DNA from: Cellulomonas sp. JZ18
Lineage (GTDB): Bacteria; Actinomycetota; Actinomycetes; Actinomycetales; Cellulomonadaceae
Assembly (NCBI RefSeq): GCF_009720485.1
Contig: NZ_CP045245.1
Coordinates: 3,596,001-3,660,000 of the forward strand
Direction: 5' to 3'
DNA: 64,000 nucleotides
The position numbers were made by a program, and so were the translations under genes. Positions 17,674-28,813 of the stretch are shown here, piece after piece. Numbering within the stretch: the stretch's first letter is position 1; each line of letters opens with the position of its first letter. The notes under the pieces were generated by a model. That model saw only the letters and a list, made by a program, of their open reading frames with translations, made no database searches and was not told the DNA's origin.

Positions 17674-17723
17674 GGCACCCCCCTGGTGCCGGCGGCGCGG
17701 CGCCGCCGGTGCTGCCGCGCCCG

Positions 17724-17752
17724 ACGCTAGGGGGTGGCGGACGTATCCGTAC
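17724..17752 (-). promoter_or_regulatory. likely promoter of the GH3 pair
   Basis: On the minus strand GTACGG (-35 region) and TAGCGT (-10) are separated by exactly 17 bp. TAGCGT recurs upstream of ugpA and of the LAxTG surface protein. Confidence 0.4.
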
Positions 17753-17777
17753 AGAGCGGACGCGGCTCGTGGACGCG

Positions 17778-18500
17778 TCAGGTCCGGCAGCACCCGTCGG
17801 CGCAGCCGTCCGCGGCGGTGCCCGGGGCGCTGCCCCCCGCGGCACCCGGGGCGTCGCGGCGCAGCCCCGCCGGTGCGCAGCAGGCGTCCCCGCGCCACGC
17901 CTCGACGCCCTCCCGCACGGCGACGGCGGCGATGACGAGCGCGGCGACCGGGTCGGCCCACGTCCAGCCCGGACCCGCGGTGAGCAGCAGGCCGACGAGC
18001 AGCACGGCGGACAGCCACGCGCACAGCAGGGTCTGCCGCGAGTCCGCCACCGCGGAGGCGGAGCCGAGCTCACGCCCGGTGCGCCGCTCGAACCACGACA
18101 GGAACGGCATGACGGCGAGGCTCAGCGCGGCGAGCGCGATGCCGACCGGCGACGGGTGCGGCTCGGCGGCGCCCAGCAGGGAGCGCAGCGCGTCCACGGT
18201 GACGAGCACCGCGAGCCCCCAGAAGGACACGGCGATCAGCCGCATCGCGGTCCGCTCGCGGCGGCGGGGGTCGGGTGCGGCGAACTGCCACGCCACCGCG
18301 GCGGCGGACAGGACCTCGACGACCGAGTCCAGGCCGAAGCCGACGAGCGCGCTCGAGGACGCGGCACGGCCGGCGCTGAGGGCGACGACCGCCTCGACGA
18401 CGTTCCAGGTGATGGTCGCGGCCACGACGAGGCGCACGCGCCGCTCGAGGACGGTGCGGCGGGCGGCCGGCAGCCCCGCGCGGACGGGCAGCGTGGTCAT
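17778..18500 (-). CDS. cation diffusion facilitator family metal exporter with Cys-rich tail
   Basis: A 240-residue CDF-type transporter with about five to six membrane helices. The first paired helices carry the metal-site pattern in VGFGLDSVVEVLSAAAV, and the second site is ADSRQTLLCAWLSAVLL (Asp plus nearby Cys), with WADPVAALVIAAVAVREGVEAW following. It lacks the long cytoplasmic domain of classic CDFs and instead ends with a Cys cluster, GDACCAPAG and DGCADGCCRT, which could bind soft metals such as Cd, Pb or Hg-like ions. Its ATG overlaps the stop of the CmtR-like sensor gene, so expression is coupled to metal-released repression. Confidence 0.82.
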   Translation of the reverse strand: MTTLPVRAGLPAARRTVLERRVRLVVAATITWNVVEAVVALSAGRAASSSALVGFGLDSVVEVLSAAAVAWQFAAPDPRRRERTAMRLIAVSFWGLAVLVTVDALRSLLGAAEPHPSPVGIALAALSLAVMPFLSWFERRTGRELGSASAVADSRQTLLCAWLSAVLLVGLLLTAGPGWTWADPVAALVIAAVAVREGVEAWRGDACCAPAGLRRDAPGAAGGSAPGTAADGCADGCCRT

Positions 18501-18829
18501 GTGCAGGTGCACCCCTCGGTCGCGCAGCAGGTCGGGTCGACGGCCAGGACGAGGCGCAGCAGGTCGCCGAGGGCGGGCGCCAGGTGCGGGTCGGCGAGGC
18601 GGTACCAGGTGCGGCGGCCGTCCGGCACCGCCTCGACGAGGCCGCAGCCGCGCAGGCAGGCCAGGTGGTTCGACATCGTCTGCCGGGAGACGCCGAGGGC
18701 GTCGGCGAGGTCCGACGGGTAGGCCGGCGCCTCGCGCAGGACGAGCAGGACGCGCGTGCGCGTCTCGTCCGACAGCGCGTGCCCGAGGCGGGCCAGCGCC
18801 GCCGTGTGCGTGAGGGTGACGGTCTCCAC
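18497..18829 (-). CDS. CmtR-like ArsR-family metal sensor repressor
   Basis: A 110-residue winged-helix repressor. The recognition region is LGVSRQTMSNHLACLRGCGL, in which Cys58 and Cys62 coincide with the Cd/Pb ligands of mycobacterial CmtR (LACxxGC), and a C-terminal DPTCCATEGCTC supplies the third thiolate at Cys101 or Cys102. The match to CmtR is what is seen; Cd(II)/Pb(II) response follows from the family. It would repress its own operon until metal binds. The GTG start is chosen because the aligned family begins there and the operator dyad lies immediately upstream. Confidence 0.85.
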   Translation of the reverse strand: METVTLTHTAALARLGHALSDETRTRVLLVLREAPAYPSDLADALGVSRQTMSNHLACLRGCGLVEAVPDGRRTWYRLADPHLAPALGDLLRLVLAVDPTCCATEGCTCT

Positions 18830-18838
18830 GCCACGACA

Positions 18839-18856
18839 GTACAGCCGAATCTGTAC
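18839..18856. promoter_or_regulatory. ArsR/CmtR-type operator
   Basis: Perfect 6-bp dyad GTACAG (18839-18844) and CTGTAC (18851-18856) with a 6-nt spacer, ending 10 bp upstream of the sensor's start codon. Placement would block transcription of the sensor-exporter operon. Confidence 0.6.
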
Positions 18857-18900
18857 CGTCGGCCAGGCCGGGCGCGCCCGCGCCCGGCGGGTGCGGCAGC

Positions 18901-19452
18901 ATGGCGCGCGTGAGCGCCCCCTCCCCCGGACCGTCCGCGCCGGACGTCCGCGTCGTCCCCCTCGAGCCCGCGCACTGGCCGCAGGTGCGCGAGATCTACG
19001 CACGCGGCATCGCCACCGGCGAGGCGACGCTCGAGCCGGAGCCGCCCGACTGGGACCAGTTCGACGCCGCCAAGCTGGCGGACCACCGGTTCGTCGCGGT
19101 CGACGACGACGGGCGCGTGCTCGGCTGGGTCGCCGTCAGCCCGACGTCGAGCCGGGCCGTCTACGCGGGCGTCGTCGAGGTCTCCGTCTACGTGCACCCG
19201 GACGCGCACGGGCGCGGCGTCGGGCGCACGCTGCTCACCGCGCTGCTCGACTCGGCGGACCGCGGTGCGGTCTGGACGGTCCAGGCGGGCGTCTTCCCCG
19301 AGAACACGGCGAGCATCGCCCTGCACACGTCCGTGGGGTTCCGGGTGGTCGGGCGGCGCGAGCGGCTGGGCCGCATGGTGCACGGCCCGCGCGCGGGCGT
19401 CTGGCGCGACGTGCTGCTGCTCGAGCGGCGCCGCCCGGACGACCCCGACTGA
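18901..19452 (+). CDS. GNAT N-acetyltransferase, phosphinothricin-acetyltransferase type
   Basis: A 183-residue GNAT protein. VREIYARGIATGEATLEPEP matches the N-terminal signature of the PAT/YncA group, and the acetyl-CoA pyrophosphate loop is HPDAHGRGVGRTLLTALL (Q/RxxGxG/A). FPENTASIALHTSVGFRVVG is the conserved C-terminal strand region. Members acetylate phosphinothricin, methionine sulfoximine or related amino acids; the true substrate here is unknown. The ATG has no ribosome site and lies close to the divergent ArsR promoter; a GTG three codons later is an alternative start. Confidence 0.82.
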   Translation: MARVSAPSPGPSAPDVRVVPLEPAHWPQVREIYARGIATGEATLEPEPPDWDQFDAAKLADHRFVAVDDDGRVLGWVAVSPTSSRAVYAGVVEVSVYVHPDAHGRGVGRTLLTALLDSADRGAVWTVQAGVFPENTASIALHTSVGFRVVGRRERLGRMVHGPRAGVWRDVLLLERRRPDDPD

Positions 19453-19487
19453 CCCTCCTGCGTGCCCGTCCCGCCCGGGGACGGGAC

Positions 19488-19520
19488 GGGGCCCGGAGGA
19501 TGTGCCGTCCCCCGGGCCCC
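19488..19520. terminator. hairpin between convergent genes
   Basis: GGGGCCCGG (19488-19496) and CCGGGCCCC (19512-19520), 9-bp stem with a 15-nt loop, between the acetyltransferase and the giant surface protein gene. Confidence 0.6.
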
Positions 19521-19536
19521 GCGCGGTGCGCCCGCG

Positions 19537-22500
19537 TCAGCGGGCGACCGCCTCCCGCCGGCGTCGCACGAGGACGAGCCCGGTGCCGAGGAGGGTCAGC
19601 ACGAGCGCGGCCCCGGCGAGCACGGCCGGCTGCGCACCGGTCCGGGCCAGCGGACCGGTGGACGCGGCGACGGGTGCCGCCACGACCTGGACCGTCACGG
19701 TGGACGTGGACGTCGCACCGGTCGCGTCCGCCACCGTGTAGGTGAACGTCACGGTCCCGGTGAAGCCCGGGGCCGGGGTGTGGACGAGCCTGCCGCCGAC
19801 GACCGCGACCGAGCCCGAGGCGGGCTGCGTGACGCCGACGAGGGTCAGCGGACCGCCCTCGGGGTCGGCGTCGTTCGCCAGGACGTCGATCGTCACCGGC
19901 TCGCCGGCCCGGGCCGTCGCCGCGTCGGGCGCGACGACCGGCGCACCGTTGGCCACCGTCACCGACGCCGTGCCCGTGGTCGTGGCGGTGCCGTCCGAGA
20001 CGACGTACCGGAACGTGACCGTGCCCGACCACCCGGCCGGCGGCGCGAACGTCGCGACGCCGCGCACGACCGTGACCGTGCCGCGCGGGGTGCCGTCGGC
20101 GTCCACCGGCTGCCCGACCTCGACGACCTCGAGCGGGTCGCCGTTCGCGTCCGTCGCACCGTCGAGCAGGTCGACGACCGCCGGGGTGCCGTGGGCCGTC
20201 GCGACGCTGTCGCGCACCGGCGGCAGCACGGGCGCGTCGTTCTCGACCGTCACCGTCAGGACGCCCTCGGCGGTGCCGCCGGCGCCGTCCGCGACCGTGT
20301 ACGCCACGGCGACCTCGCCCTTGAACCCCGGTGCCGGCGTGACGGTGAGCGTGCGGCCGTCGGCACCGGTCGTGACCCGCGCGCCCCGGTCGGCGCGCAC
20401 GGCGGTGACCGTGAGCCGCTGGTCGGTCGCCCCGACGTTCGGGTCCGTGTCGTTGGCGACCACGTCCACGACGGCGGTGCCGCCGGCGGGGACGCGCACC
20501 GTGTCCGGCACCGCCACGGGCGGGGCGTTCTCCACGACCACCGTGACGGTCCCCCGCACCGCGTCCGTGCCGTCCGAGACGGCGTAGGTGAACGTCACCG
20601 TGCCGGCGAAGCCGGCGGGCGGCGTGTAGCGCACCGCGCGGCCCTCGACCGCGACCGTGCCCTGCTGCGTGCCGTCGGCGTCGCGCGGCACCCCGAGCGT
20701 GCCGGGCACGACCTCGAGCGTGTCGCGGGTGTTGGCGTCGGTGTCGTTGGCGAGGACGTCGACCAGGACCGGCGCGCCCGTGGGGGTGCTCACCGGGCCG
20801 TCGTCGCCCGCGACGGGCACCGCGTTCTCGACCGTCACGACGAGCGTGCCGGTCGCGGTGCCGCCCGCGCCGTCGGACAGCGTGTACGTCACCGTCACGG
20901 GGCCACGGTGGCCCGGCGCCGGGGTGACCGTGATCCGCCCGTCGGGCTCGACGACGGCCTGCGCCCCGTCGCTCGCCACCGGGTCGGAGGCGGCCAGCCG
21001 CTGCGCCGTGCCCGGGATGTTCGGGTCGGTGTCGTTCGCCAGCACGTCGACGGTCACGGGCGTGCCGGTGGCCGTACGCGCGGTGTCGGACGCGGCGACC
21101 GGCGCCGCGTTGGCGACGTCGACGCGCACCCAGCCCTCGACCTCGTCCTCGTCGTCCGCCACGACGTACCGGAAGGACGCGCGACCGGCGAAGCCGGGGG
21201 CCGGCGTGAACGTGACGAGCCCGTCCGTGCTGCCCTGCACCGTGCCGGCGAGGTCACCGTCCGGACCGGCCGGCAGCGAGTACGTCACCACGTGCACGTC
21301 GTCGCCGTTGGCGTCCGTGACCTGCGCGAGCACGTCGACCGTGACCGCGGTGCCCGTGGGCGTCGCGCGGACGAGCTCCGGGGCCGTGGGCGGTGCGTTG
21401 CGCACCGTGACCGTGACGGTCCCGGTCGCCGTGTCGACGCCGTCGGAGACGGTGTACGTGACCGTGACGGCACCCTTCGCGCCCGGCGCGGGCGTCAGCG
21501 TGAGCGAGCCGTCGGCGTCGCGCACGACCGTCGCCCCGCGGTCCGCGCTCGCACCGGTCACGCTCAGCACCTGGTCGCTGCCGGGGACGTTCGCGTCCCG
21601 GACGTGGTCCAGCACGTCGAGGCGGACGGGGGCGTCCGTGCCGGTCGTCGCCGTGAAGGCCTCCGCGACCGGTGCGCTGTTGCGGACCGTCACGGTGACG
21701 CGCGCCGTCGAGACGGCACGGCCGTCCCCGACCTCGTAGTCGAAGGTGACCGTGCCGGCCCAGCCCGCCGGCGGGGTGTAGCGGACGCCGCCGGCCTCGA
21801 CGACCACCCGGCCGCGCACCGCACCGTCGGCGTCGACGGGATCGGTGACGCCCTCGAGGGTGAGCGTGTCGTCCGTGTTCGCGTCGCTGTCGTTGACGAG
21901 GACGTCGACGAGGACGGCCGCGCCCGTGTCGGTGGCCGCCACGTCGGGCAGCGCCGTCGGGGCGGCGTTCGCGACGTCGACCAGCAGCGTGCCGGTCGCG
22001 GTGCCGCCCGCACCGTCGGCGACGACGTAGCGGACCGTCACCGTGCCCGCGAAGCCCGGGCGCGGGGTCACGTCGAGCGTGCCGTCCGCGTTGCGGGTCA
22101 CGGTGGCGCCGTTGTCCGCGGTCGCGGACGCGACCGTCAGCGCCTGCCCCGGGACGCGTGCGTCCACGTTGACGTCGGAGTCGTTCGCGAGCACGGGGAC
22201 CGCACGGGCCGTCGTGCTCGTCGCGGTGGACGCCACGTCGTCGACCGCGACGGGCGGCGTGTTCGCGGTCGTCACCGTGACCGTGGCGGTCGCCGTGAGG
22301 CCGCCCTCGTCGGTGACGCGGTACGTGAACGTGTCCGCACCCGCCCAGCCCGTGGTCGGCGTGTACCGCACCCGGCCGTCGGGCAGCACGACGGCGTCGC
22401 CGTGCGCGGGCGGCGAGGCCGGCGTGACCGACAGCGGGCGGCCCTCCGGGTCGGTGTCGTTGGCGAGCACCGCGACGACCGCGGAGTCCTCGCCCACCGC

Positions 22501-25017
22501 CACCTGCGCGCTGTCGTCACGGGCGACCGGCGCGCCGTTCACCGTGATCGTCACGGTCGCCGGCGCGGACTGGGCGGCGGGGGTGAAGCCGTCGACCACG
22601 CGGTACGTGAACGTGTCCGTGCCGTGGAAGCCGGCGCGCGGCGTGTACCGGCCGGTGCCGTCCGGGTTCAGCTGGACCGTGCCGTTCGACGGCGTGGTGA
22701 CGAGCACGGCCGAGGTCGCGTCCCCGTCCGGGTCGCGGTCGTTCGCGAGCACGGCCAGGTCCACCGCGGTGCCCGCGTTCGTCGTGTACGCGTCCGCGAC
22801 CGCGACGGGCGCGGCGTTCGTGACCGTCACCGTGACCCTCGCGACGTCCGACCCGCCGCGCGTGTCCTCGACGACGTACGTGAAGGAGTCCTGGCCGCGG
22901 AACCCGGCACGCGGCGTGTAGAGCACCGTGCCGTCGGCCTGGACGGCCGTGGTGCCGCCCGCGGGCGTCGAGGCGGAGCGGACCGCGAGCCGGTCGCCGT
23001 TCGCGTCCCGGTCGTTCGCGAGCACCGGGACGGCCACCGCGCTGCCGCCCGCCGTCGTCGCGGAGTCCGCCGCCGGCACGGGCACGTCGTTGAGCACGGT
23101 GACGCGCACCGCGGCGGTCGAGCGCAGGCCGCTGGGGTCCTCGACCGTGTAGGTGAAGACGTCGCGACCCGCGAAGTCGTCACGCGGCGCGTAGGTCAGG
23201 GTGCCGTCCGGGTTCACCGTGACGGTGCCGCCGGCGGCGTCCGTCACGCCCACGACCCGCAGCGGGTCGCGGTCCGGGTCGCTGTCGTTCGCCAGGACCG
23301 CGACCGTCGTGGTGCGTGCACCCGGCAGCGGCCGGAACGTCACCATGTCCTGCACCGCCTCGGGCGCGGTGGCGCCGGGGACGGGGGTCGCCACCACCGG
23401 GTCGAGCAGGACGTTCGTCGTCGCGGACGCGGCCGCGCGGGTCGTGTGCCCCCGGTACGTCATCGCGGCGGCGTTGACGACGTCGGCACCGTCGGGCACG
23501 TCCGACCCCACGCGCACGCGGAACGTCACGGTGTGCGGGGAGTCCGCACCGGCCGGCGTGATCGGGATGGCACCGCCGCCCGACGCCGTCGCGCCCGCGC
23601 CCAGGTGCGCGACCACGTGCCCCTGGGGGGAGCGGACGAACTCGCCCACGTCGTCGCCCGGCTCGTCCGTGACGGGCACGCCGTCCACCCGCAGCGAGCC
23701 CGGCACGTACGCGGTGCCCGTCGGGATCGCGTCGAAGAACCGGCTGTCGTCGGCGGTGTCGAGGCCGACGTTGCGGACGGGCACGGTGTACTCGAGGACG
23801 TCGCCCGGGCGCACCGGCGCGCCGTTGAGGTCGACCACGGACTTGTTGCCCAGCAGCGTCGGGTCGTACAGCTCGGTCGCGAACGTGACGACGCCCGGGA
23901 AGTACTGGTCGCCCGACGTGGTGAGCGTGATCGTCGCGCTCGTGTCGCCGTTCTTGATGATCGGCTTGCCCACCGAGAAGACGTCGGCGTCGAAGCCGAG
24001 CTGGTTCACGTAGGCCGGGTTGCGGGTCGTGACGTTCGCGCCGTTGCGGCTGATGGACGAGTTGAACGAGTTGCTCAGCGGGTTCGCCGCGTCGGACAGG
24101 TTGCCCTCGGCGCCGAGGGTCGCGCCGTTCAGCCGCAGCTGGTCGCCGGTGATGCCGCGGTCGCCCTCGTACGTCACGACACCGACGGACGTGCGGATGT
24201 CGCCGTTGGGCGGCGTGACGAAGCCGCTCACCGTGAACGTCGGCAGCGGGTCGCCGCTGTTCACCGACCCGAAGCCGTCGAACACCGTGAGGTTGCGCGC
24301 GGGCGCCGCGGGGTCGGCCACCGCGACGACCAGGGACCAGCCCGCGTACTCGTTGCGGTTGGAGCTGCCGACCGACGACTGCACGTCACCCACGGTGTAG
24401 CTGCCGCTGCCGGCCCTCTGCACGACGTCGGTGACGTCGGCGTACGCCTGGTAGGCGGTGCCCCACGAGTCGCGGGTCGCCTCGTCGAGCTGACCGACGG
24501 GCGCCTCCACCCGCCGGTACGCCGTGGCCCCGGGGGTCTGCAGCGACACCTGGCGGCGCAGGGCGGGGTTCGCGGTGGTCGTGTTGGACGTCAGGATGCG
24601 CCCGCCCCAGTACAGGCGCGCCCACAGCACCGTGCCGCCCTCGGGGATCGTCAGGGTCGCCGAGGAGGAGTTGAACGCGCCGCCCGCGCCGTCGACGTCG
24701 ACGTACGTCATGGCCAGGTCGTTGTTGCTCGCGTTGCTCGCGCCGGACCGGGCGTCCGTGCACGCGGTCCCGGTGCCCGAGCACGTCATCAGCGTGTTCG
24801 CCGCGAGGAGGATGTCGCCGTTCGTGTTCGTCGAGAACTGCCGCGCGAACGGCCGGTACTCCGCCGCCGTCGCGGGCGCGGCGAGCCCCACGACCGCGAG
24901 CGGCGCCACGAGCGCCGCCACGACGAGCGCCGCCACGTGCGCGAGCCCCCGCCGGCGCCGTGTGCGCCCGCGTCGTCCTGCGTCCCCCGCGGCCCCCGGC
25001 CGGTCTGCCACCGTCAC
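19537..25017 (-). CDS. giant LAxTG-anchored surface protein with tandem cadherin/Ig-like repeats
   Basis: A 1,826-residue exported protein. The signal peptide follows an Arg-rich start and ends near PATAAE (about residue 50). The next 350 residues form a beta-rich domain with VLWARLYWGGR, YAGWSLVVAVADP and VGVVTYEGDRGITGD, homologous to the C-terminus of the sigma-factor fusion at 52988-57091. A DUF11-like module follows (PVRPGDVLEYTVPVRNVG). Then come about a dozen or more tandem repeats of roughly 90-100 residues with the recurring pattern VLANDxDPxGD and FTYTVxD, typical of bacterial cadherin/Big_9 modules whose Asp clusters bind Ca. The C-terminus is LARTG at about 1790, a hydrophobic span and RRRRE, a sortase E sorting signal. 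GTG start: GGGGGGAG 6 nt upstream. Adhesion or matrix role is inferred. Confidence 0.85.
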   Translation of the reverse strand: MTVADRPGAAGDAGRRGRTRRRRGLAHVAALVVAALVAPLAVVGLAAPATAAEYRPFARQFSTNTNGDILLAANTLMTCSGTGTACTDARSGASNASNNDLAMTYVDVDGAGGAFNSSSATLTIPEGGTVLWARLYWGGRILTSNTTTANPALRRQVSLQTPGATAYRRVEAPVGQLDEATRDSWGTAYQAYADVTDVVQRAGSGSYTVGDVQSSVGSSNRNEYAGWSLVVAVADPAAPARNLTVFDGFGSVNSGDPLPTFTVSGFVTPPNGDIRTSVGVVTYEGDRGITGDQLRLNGATLGAEGNLSDAANPLSNSFNSSISRNGANVTTRNPAYVNQLGFDADVFSVGKPIIKNGDTSATITLTTSGDQYFPGVVTFATELYDPTLLGNKSVVDLNGAPVRPGDVLEYTVPVRNVGLDTADDSRFFDAIPTGTAYVPGSLRVDGVPVTDEPGDDVGEFVRSPQGHVVAHLGAGATASGGGAIPITPAGADSPHTVTFRVRVGSDVPDGADVVNAAAMTYRGHTTRAAASATTNVLLDPVVATPVPGATAPEAVQDMVTFRPLPGARTTTVAVLANDSDPDRDPLRVVGVTDAAGGTVTVNPDGTLTYAPRDDFAGRDVFTYTVEDPSGLRSTAAVRVTVLNDVPVPAADSATTAGGSAVAVPVLANDRDANGDRLAVRSASTPAGGTTAVQADGTVLYTPRAGFRGQDSFTYVVEDTRGGSDVARVTVTVTNAAPVAVADAYTTNAGTAVDLAVLANDRDPDGDATSAVLVTTPSNGTVQLNPDGTGRYTPRAGFHGTDTFTYRVVDGFTPAAQSAPATVTITVNGAPVARDDSAQVAVGEDSAVVAVLANDTDPEGRPLSVTPASPPAHGDAVVLPDGRVRYTPTTGWAGADTFTYRVTDEGGLTATATVTVTTANTPPVAVDDVASTATSTTARAVPVLANDSDVNVDARVPGQALTVASATADNGATVTRNADGTLDVTPRPGFAGTVTVRYVVADGAGGTATGTLLVDVANAAPTALPDVAATDTGAAVLVDVLVNDSDANTDDTLTLEGVTDPVDADGAVRGRVVVEAGGVRYTPPAGWAGTVTFDYEVGDGRAVSTARVTVTVRNSAPVAEAFTATTGTDAPVRLDVLDHVRDANVPGSDQVLSVTGASADRGATVVRDADGSLTLTPAPGAKGAVTVTYTVSDGVDTATGTVTVTVRNAPPTAPELVRATPTGTAVTVDVLAQVTDANGDDVHVVTYSLPAGPDGDLAGTVQGSTDGLVTFTPAPGFAGRASFRYVVADDEDEVEGWVRVDVANAAPVAASDTARTATGTPVTVDVLANDTDPNIPGTAQRLAASDPVASDGAQAVVEPDGRITVTPAPGHRGPVTVTYTLSDGAGGTATGTLVVTVENAVPVAGDDGPVSTPTGAPVLVDVLANDTDANTRDTLEVVPGTLGVPRDADGTQQGTVAVEGRAVRYTPPAGFAGTVTFTYAVSDGTDAVRGTVTVVVENAPPVAVPDTVRVPAGGTAVVDVVANDTDPNVGATDQRLTVTAVRADRGARVTTGADGRTLTVTPAPGFKGEVAVAYTVADGAGGTAEGVLTVTVENDAPVLPPVRDSVATAHGTPAVVDLLDGATDANGDPLEVVEVGQPVDADGTPRGTVTVVRGVATFAPPAGWSGTVTFRYVVSDGTATTTGTASVTVANGAPVVAPDAATARAGEPVTIDVLANDADPEGGPLTLVGVTQPASGSVAVVGGRLVHTPAPGFTGTVTFTYTVADATGATSTSTVTVQVVAAPVAASTGPLARTGAQPAVLAGAALVLTLLGTGLVLVRRRREAVAR

Positions 25018-25079
25018 GACGTTCTCCCCCCGAGGCCCCGGCGGGCCTGTCCACCTGTGCTGGACGTGCGTCCTGCTGG

Positions 25080-25108
25080 ACGCTAGGCCGCGGGTCAACG
25101 CCGCCTAA
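25080..25108 (-). promoter_or_regulatory. likely promoter of the giant surface protein
   Basis: Minus-strand TTAGGC and TAGCGT separated by exactly 17 bp, about 60 bp upstream of the GTG start. Confidence 0.45.
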
Positions 25109-25259
25109 GGGGCACCGGCAGGCAGATCGGGTGGATCGGACCTGTGAGGGGGCTCACCGGCGTCGCGACGGTGGGTGGCAGCACCCACGTCCTCGGGTGG
25201 GCGCGTCGCCCGGACGGCCCAACGCAGGGGTCGGGCGGGGCCGGGCGGGGCCGGGGCCC

Positions 25260-28196
<2,937 letters not shown>

Positions 28197-28365
28197 CTGC
28201 CCCCTGCTGCCGGTCGCGCACGGGTGAGGTCCCGGCCTCCCCAGGGTCAGGGGCGCGCACACGGTCGGCAAACGGAGCGGCGCAGACGGGTGAACGGCCC
28301 CGGGCGAGCGCTGTCCGCGGGCATCGACCGGCGGGGGACGCGGTGGTCCGGACCGGGAGACGACG

Positions 28366-28396
28366 AAGGCCCAGCACCGTCGCGGTGCTGGGCCTT
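28366..28396 (-). terminator. terminator of tRNA-Arg
   Basis: Perfect 13-bp stem AAGGCCCAGCACC (28366-28378) and complement (28384-28396) with a 5-nt loop, immediately downstream of the tRNA on its strand. Confidence 0.85.
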
Positions 28397-28408
28397 GGTC
28401 ACTGCTGC

Positions 28409-28480
28409 GCGCCCGGAGGGACTCGAACCCCCAACCTTCTGATCCGTAGTCAGATGCTCTATCCGTTGAGCTACGGGCGC
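28409..28480 (-). tRNA. tRNA-Arg(ACG)
   Basis: A 72-nt cloverleaf on the minus strand. Acceptor GCGCCCG pairs with CGGGCGC, D arm GCTC/GAGC, anticodon stem TCTGA/TCAGA enclosing loop CTACGGA with anticodon ACG, and T arm GGGGG/CCCTC with TTCGAGT. CCA is not encoded. A34 is expected to be deaminated to inosine by TadA, whose gene is also in this window. Confidence 0.93.
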
Positions 28481-28600
28481 GTGGCCCTTGCGGGCCGCAG
28501 AGAACATTACAGGTCCGGGCCGCTGGTCCCAAACCGGATCCGCCGGTCACCCACCGGATGCGACGGACGTCACGCCGCGGCGCGCCGCCCCGGGGACGAC

Positions 28601-28637
28601 GAAGGCCCCGACGAGCAGGTGCTCGTCGGGGGCCTTC
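28601..28637 (-). terminator. terminator of tRNA-Ser(GCT)
   Basis: Stem of 16-17 bp (GAAGGCCCCGACGAGC at 28601-28616, near-complement at 28621-28637) with AGGT loop and one bulged G, just downstream of the tRNA. Confidence 0.8.
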
Positions 28638-28645
28638 GCGACAGC

Positions 28646-28734
28646 GGAGACGGTGGGATTTGAACCCACGGAAGGGTTGACCCCTTCACGGCCTTAGCAG
28701 GGCCGCGCACTAGACCTGGCTATGCGACGTCTCC
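28646..28734 (-). tRNA. tRNA-Ser(GCT)
   Basis: An 89-nt class II tRNA on the minus strand. Acceptor GGAGACG pairs with CGTCTCC, anticodon stem CGGCC/GGCCG encloses CTGCTAA with anticodon GCT, a long variable arm (GAAGGGGTCAACCCTTC) follows, and the T arm is GTGGG TTCAAAT CCCAC. Decodes AGC/AGU serine. Confidence 0.93.
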
Positions 28735-28813
28735 AAGGACGAGCACAGGCTACCCGCCGGGCGTCCCGGCGCCAAAGCGCCCGCGCGCCGACCCCGCGCC
28801 GGGGCGTGCCGCG

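Noticed and set aside
18901..19452. Confident phosphinothricin resistance assignment
   Set aside because: The signature matches the PAT/YncA group broadly, which includes amino-acid analogue acetyltransferases of differing specificity.
19462..25086. A plus-strand open frame of about 1,874 codons opposite the giant surface protein
   Set aside because: It is an antisense shadow of GC3-biased code: Arg/Gly/Val-rich composition, no start signals, no recognisable domain, while the minus strand has signal peptide, repeats and a sorting signal.
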